Positions 59,627 to 64,000 of a stretch of 64,000 nucleotides of DNA are shown piece by piece. Position 1 is the stretch's first letter, and every line of letters starts with the position of its first letter. The DNA is taken from assembly GCF_016801865.2 (NCBI RefSeq), contig NC_068938.1, positions 23,703,158-23,767,157 on the forward strand. Reading direction: 5' to 3'. A model generated the notes under the pieces. The model did no database searches and was not told the origin of the DNA. It saw only the letters and a list, made by a program, of their open reading frames with translations. The position numbers and the translations under genes were made by a program. This DNA is from Culex pipiens pallens (taxonomy: Eukaryota > Arthropoda > Insecta > Diptera > Culicidae).

Positions 59627-60070
59627 GGCCGAGGCAAATATTTTTCAAAGTTTTTGTCCCTCGGCTCTGGTCGGGGTCAAGGTGGGGTCAAAAAATATAA
59701 ATATAAATATTGAAATAACAAGCCACAGTTTCATTATTTGCATGGAAAAAGTGTTTTAAATGCATTTTACACTTGTCCAGATGTTTTGCAATCATTAGTT
59801 TTCAAAAAAGGATGATTTGACGAAAACAAAAATTTTAGCGAAAAAAACCTTTTGCTTTTTCAAAAATTCAAACGATTTTTAAATCAACCCAAACATGCTA
59901 AAAATGTGTCTCAACGCAGGGGAATGTATTTTAGATTGATTTCAGCTGATTGGAGTTCAATTTTCATTTAAAGTAGAAGTTTTTTGAGAAAAATAAATAA
60001 TTTTTGCCCCCTGGTTTTTCACACCAACTTCGAAGGGGGGAGTGAGTTTTTTTGGAACTTTTAAAGCTTA
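59627..60070. repeat. Dispersed repeat family R1, best-preserved copy
   Basis: GGCCGAGGCAAATATTTTTC, TTTTTGTCCCTCGGCTCTGG, AACAAGCCACAGTTTC, TGCATTTTACACTTGTCC, CGCAGGGGAATG and GAAGGGGGGAGTGAG occur in order and are each matched in other R1 copies. No coding frame. Confidence 0.6.
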
Positions 60071-60149
60071 TAATGTATTAGAATATTTGTGAATTTCTTT
60101 GATAAGAAACAAGAGCAGTTTTAATTTCCTTAGATTTAATCATTGGAGC

Positions 60150-60930
60150 AATTCTCTGAGATTTCGGTCATTCGACGGGTTCAACAGAGTTCAAAAAAGC
60201 AAAATATGGAGAATTTTCTCAGCTTTCCAAAAATATTTTTTTTCGAGGGTGGGCAATTATGGGCACTAATTTAAAAAAAAATGAATAAATGCGACTGTTT
60301 TCAAAAAAGTTACCTAAAAATGGTTATAACTTGGAAACGGTGCACTTTATCAAAATTTCACTAAAGTACTTTTTGATTGCAAAATCGATTTTACATGGAA
60401 AATGAAGTTGAAAATTTTGCGAACAATATTTCAATGTTTGAAAAAATCAGTATTGATTCAAAAATTCATAACTCGGTGAAAGATTTTTTGCCCATTCTAG
60501 AATTTTGTGAAAAGTTGGCATTTGATGTTTTCTTAAACATATCAGAAAATAAAAAAATTAAAAATTGTCTTACTTTGCAAATCAAGTTTCAGTAATAAAA
60601 AGTGAAATTAAAAATCACCAAAAATTTTTTTTATCAAGTATCAATTTTTTTCAGTGTAGTCCTTATCCATACCTACAACTTCGCTCAAGACACCAAATCA
60701 ATCAAAAATCCCTTAAAAGATACAGATTTTTAAATTTTCATACATCATTTTTGTAAGGACAGCTGCTAAATTTGTATGAAAAATTATACGGACAAACTAA
60801 TGATGCATAATGGCTTCTTTGGGCATACCGACGAAAAAAAAAAACGTTTCAGCCGGAATAAAAAAAATCAAAAATTAAAATTAATAAAAACAGACCGATT
60901 TCATAGAAAGTTGATCATTGCAGGTTTTTT
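60150..60930. repeat. Dispersed repeat family R3, copy 2
   Basis: Colinear with 32461-33240 (see that entry for shared words). Short frames in it are not conserved with copy 1. Confidence 0.6.
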
Positions 60931-60989
60931 TTAAAAAAAAAGGCTGACAAAAACTGAAATTCAAAAATGAGAAAATCTGTGAAATTTTG

Positions 60990-62069
60990 AGCATGATCAT
61001 GAGCATGAGAGATCACCCATGGTGGCCCCTCCGTTGCTGAACAGAACCGTAATATCCCTTCAGCACTACTGATTATATGCTTCGACGATCTAGTGGTGTT
61101 TCCCTTATCAACAGCATGTATGAATGCGCTGAAAAGATAAAACACCATGATTGCTAAAGCTAGATCAGTTGCGAATAGGTAACAGTTATTGGCCACCAAC
61201 GGCGCCCGCCATGTCAGTTTGTAGATCTCGATTTTAAGGGACGGGAATGTTAGTTAGCGCAGGTTGCTACTAGGGCAGCTGATTTACTCTGTGCTTTCAC
61301 CCCACGAGCGCCAGCAACCTGAAAACTTGTTAGTAGGATAGGGTGTTTGGTCAGGATTCATCATAGAAGATGATGATGCGACCCAAAATCATAGTGTTTG
61401 TTGAAAGGTATTATGTTTTATTCTCAAGGCAAGCAATCGGATGCTGCGGATGAGACATTTCCCGTTTATCGGCTGTTAACTTTTAATTGAAATGGTTTAA
61501 TCTTAGACAACCGGCTGTGGAAAGATAGAACCAAAATTGTTGGTAATTACATGATGAAGGATTTAACAGTCTGACTTTTTAATTGAGATGTTTTTACGAG
61601 TTTTACATGATTCATGTTTAGTGGGGTACTGATTAACGAAGCGAACGACGAGTTACGATGTTTATCGAGCTGAAATGGTATGATAAGGTTTTGTTGTTAT
61701 TGCACACCGACGACGAACGAGAAAAAACCCTGCGACCCGACCGAAAGGCACCGCAAATCAGACTGGCTCAATTGTCATCGATGACAACCAGAGCCAGCCG
61801 CACCTTTACACACAAACACGCACGCGAAAAAAAAAACGAAAAACACACCGACGATGAACGCGAAAAAAACACGACCCGACGGAAAGGCATCACAATTCAA
61901 ACTGAGGAAATGAAGAGAAAGAAGATAACATAAAAAAATAAAACCCAATCACCTAAAACCTAATCACATAAAACCAATCACCCCATGCACACAAAGAGCG
62001 ACACAAAAGAGACGAAAATTATCACGAAAAAACAGGACTGCGCGTCCCCAGAGGCACTGCACTTTTTTC
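60990..62069 (-). mobile_element. 1.08-kb noncoding retroposon with GAGCAT-repeat tail
   Basis: Flanked by a 21-bp direct repeat with one mismatch (60969-60989 and 62070-62090; GAGAAAATCTGT then G or A then AAATTTTG). The left end is AGCATGATCATGAGCATGAG, a hexamer-repeat tail, so the element reads right to left with its 5' end near 62069. There is no long open frame. A partial internal repeat is visible: CACCGACGA(C/T)GAACG occurs at 61706 and 61847, each followed by a CGACC / ACGACC(C)GAC block. The autonomous partner is not in the window. Confidence 0.75.
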
Positions 62070-62090
62070 GAGAAAATCTGTAAAATTTTG

Positions 62091-62901
62091 CAGACTAACT
62101 CCGTAAAATAAGAAGGTTTTATTTGCCAAGGGGGTAACGGATCAATAAAGGTTGAGAACCACTGATTTGTTTTTAGAGTACCTTTTCCACTGAGTTTTTT
62201 TATTTTAGATTTTTTGAATGATCATAAAATTCAAATTATGTTCAATATCTTTTTTTTGTGACAAAAGTTGTTCAACAATTCAACTATTTTCTTCTTTGTT
62301 TTTTTTTCGGGTGGGGTATTTTATCAGCTCTTCGATTTTTTTAATAATGGGCAAACATGGACAATGTCCAACAATGGACATAGTGAAATACTGTGACATT
62401 TTTTCGAAAATGTTACCCTAGAAATTGCTTTAACATTTGATAGCAAATTTTATTTCTCCCTAAAAAATAAGGTAAAATTTGTTGTGACCCTTTTAAGTTT
62501 TTAATAACTAATTTTTAAACAGATCCATGGTTCAAGATATTCTGCTCTTTCTGAAATTTTCTAAATCGGTAGCATTTTATGTCCCTTAAAACACATATAA
62601 AAAAAATAGTTTTTTGAAAATCAATCAAAAAAAAATTATCCTCCAATAGATACAGATTTTTAAACTTTCGCATACCATTTTTGTATGGACAGCTGCCAAA
62701 TTTGGATGGAGTTTTGATTTCGACGAACAACCCAAAAGATTTCAGCCAGATTATAAATTTGAAAAAAAATGGGATGGCCAAAATCTCAGAGAATTGCTTA
62801 ACTGTGCCTTTTAACTTCAGAATTTTGTTGAAAAGTTTTAAGAAAAGACATATTTTACGTTTTTTAAATTGATAGTTAATCGTTTATTTCAAGATATCTG
62901 A
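62091..62901. other. AT-rich DNA with a hAT-like end motif and R3-like words
   Basis: GGTTGAGAACCACTG at 62150-62164 is the reverse complement of CAGTGGTTCTCAACC, a terminal motif typical of several hAT transposon families; no matching left end found. 62650-62790 contains TTTTTGTATGGACAGCTGCC-like words of family R3. No gene. Confidence 0.35.
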
Positions 62902-62903
62902 TA

Positions 62904-63012
62904 CTGTCATCAGGGGTGACATTGGGTCTGGGAGTGAAATTGGGTCATGAAAAATGCTGAAATTTGTATGACCCAATCTCACCCCATAGACCCAATGTCA
63001 CCCCTGATAACG
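62904..63012. mobile_element. Palindromic MITE, CCGTCATC family
   Basis: 109 bp, CTGTCATCAGGGGTGACATT to GATAACGG, almost fully self-complementary, flanked by TA on both sides (62902-62903 and 63013-63014). Same family as 8837-8948. Confidence 0.8.
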
Positions 63013-63014
63013 GT

Positions 63015-64000
63015 AGCAAAAAGAAAGATTATTAGATGTTTTTTCAGGTCATACTATTTCTCATGAAACTATTATAAGCAGTACTCATATTTGAAAGAAT
63101 GACTTTAAAATAAAAAATCTCTAAAATCTATCGATTAAGTTTCTTAAAATATAATAATTTTGTGAGGTTGGAAATGTAGTTGGTTGAGTATTAACTCATT
63201 ATTGAGTAATTTTAGCTTAATAATTTTTAAAAATGTGAAATTTCATAGAAACTGATTTAAAATTACAAATTTTTGGCACAAAATCAGTCACTACTTCTGG
63301 ATGATAAATAACCATCATTTTTTTACTTGGATGTCAGCATAGTTAAGAAAATAATGGCAATTTGTTCAATAAGCAGCTTTTAATTTCATCATACACCTAA
63401 TGTTAGTATTTTAGTACTTTGAAGTTCCATTACACACATTATCATGATTATTACATCTGAGGATGTTGACAAGTTTTGTTTTACAAAAAAAAGTAATTGT
63501 ACATCAGGAACTGGTGAAATTGTCGCCAGTCTCTGTTGAATTCCTCGTTTTATGCAAAATTTCTCCTAAAAATGTGTAATTTTATTTTCTTTTTATGTGT
63601 AATTTCATACACTGCACGTAAAATTGAGGTAAAATATATATTTTATAAAAAAATTACACGTAATTTCTGGTTTATAAGTTGTTCAATTTAATTATTTTTT
63701 GGAACATGTTCCTGAGAATTTTTCAACCGTAAGCAAGTCGCTTGTCAACGACACAAAAAAGAAATAGACGAAATCATGATCCAATTTCGATCCAACGAAA
63801 AAAAGCACACTAAATTACAGCCACCGGAGTGACCAATTTGCATAAACAAATATGCAGTGCTACCGGCTATTGTCAAACCATGAACCACGACCGCGCTTCG
63901 CCACAGTCCAAAATTACCCCTCCGGAGGACCTGACCCAAGTCATGCGCGCAGTCAGTGTTTCAAGACCTGCGCGCTGCGCTTCTAAGAGACAATTGAAAT
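63015..64000. other. AT-rich then moderate-GC DNA to window end
   Basis: No gene recognised. AAAATTACACGTAATTT near 63650 and related TGTGTAATTTTA words nearby hint at another inverted-repeat fragment but are too short to call. Confidence 0.4.

Overview
This window looks like repeat-dominated nuclear DNA of a culicine mosquito, most likely Culex. The reasons are: AT-rich DNA packed with small transposable elements, dimeric tRNA-derived SINEs of the kind known from Culex pipiens (the Twin-like design), a Jockey-like gag with an AATTG-repeat 3' tail, and many palindromic MITEs. The genus is an inference. I found no host protein-coding exon, rRNA or genuine tRNA gene that I could defend. Every long reading frame that is not retroelement gag comes from simple-sequence DNA or has no recognisable domain.

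Layout, left to right. 1-392: end of a hexamer array. 393-3392: moderate-GC DNA without recognised genes. 3393-4395: octamer array (AAAAATCT)n. 5552-6954: nonautonomous element with short inverted ends and six 164-bp tandem repeats. 8657-9060: diverged dispersed repeat carrying a palindromic MITE. 9071-9503: 5'-truncated copy (A) of a gag-only non-LTR retroelement. 9614-11378: complete copy (B) of the same element. 11750-12920, 13000-13039 and 13395-13965: three further mobile fragments. 13966-22096: unique and AT-rich DNA. 22110-27404: third gag-element copy (C, minus strand), split by an LTR element (23014-26548) that itself contains about 1.94 kb of (GATTT)n. 30310-40000: a mosaic of SINEs, MITEs and old repeats. 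42049-45616: about 3.6 kb of the same octamer as at 3.4 kb, in the opposite orientation. 46090-47137: retroelement-like DNA ending in a heptamer tail. 49826-63014: more MITEs, SINEs and old repeats, and a 1.08-kb hexamer-tailed retroposon.

The most interesting system is the gag-only retroelement. Copies B and C have almost the same reconstructed length (1765 and 1755 bp), the same 5' end, one ORF1 with three zinc knuckles, the same 3' UTR and their own perfect target-site duplications (11 and 13 bp). Copy A, 5' truncated, has a 10-bp duplication. None encodes reverse transcriptase, so the lineage appears to move as an ORF1-only element using RT supplied from elsewhere, an organisation comparable to HeT-A or HAL1. 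The second theme is one simple-repeat family, G-A-T(n), expanded into 5-, 6- and 8-bp period arrays that together exceed 6.8 kb of the window.

Insertion order can be read directly in places. Copy C landed first, then the LTR element split its ORF1, leaving AACAG on both sides; the comparable parts of its LTRs differ at one position in 388. Several old AT-rich repeats were later hit by SINEs and MITEs.
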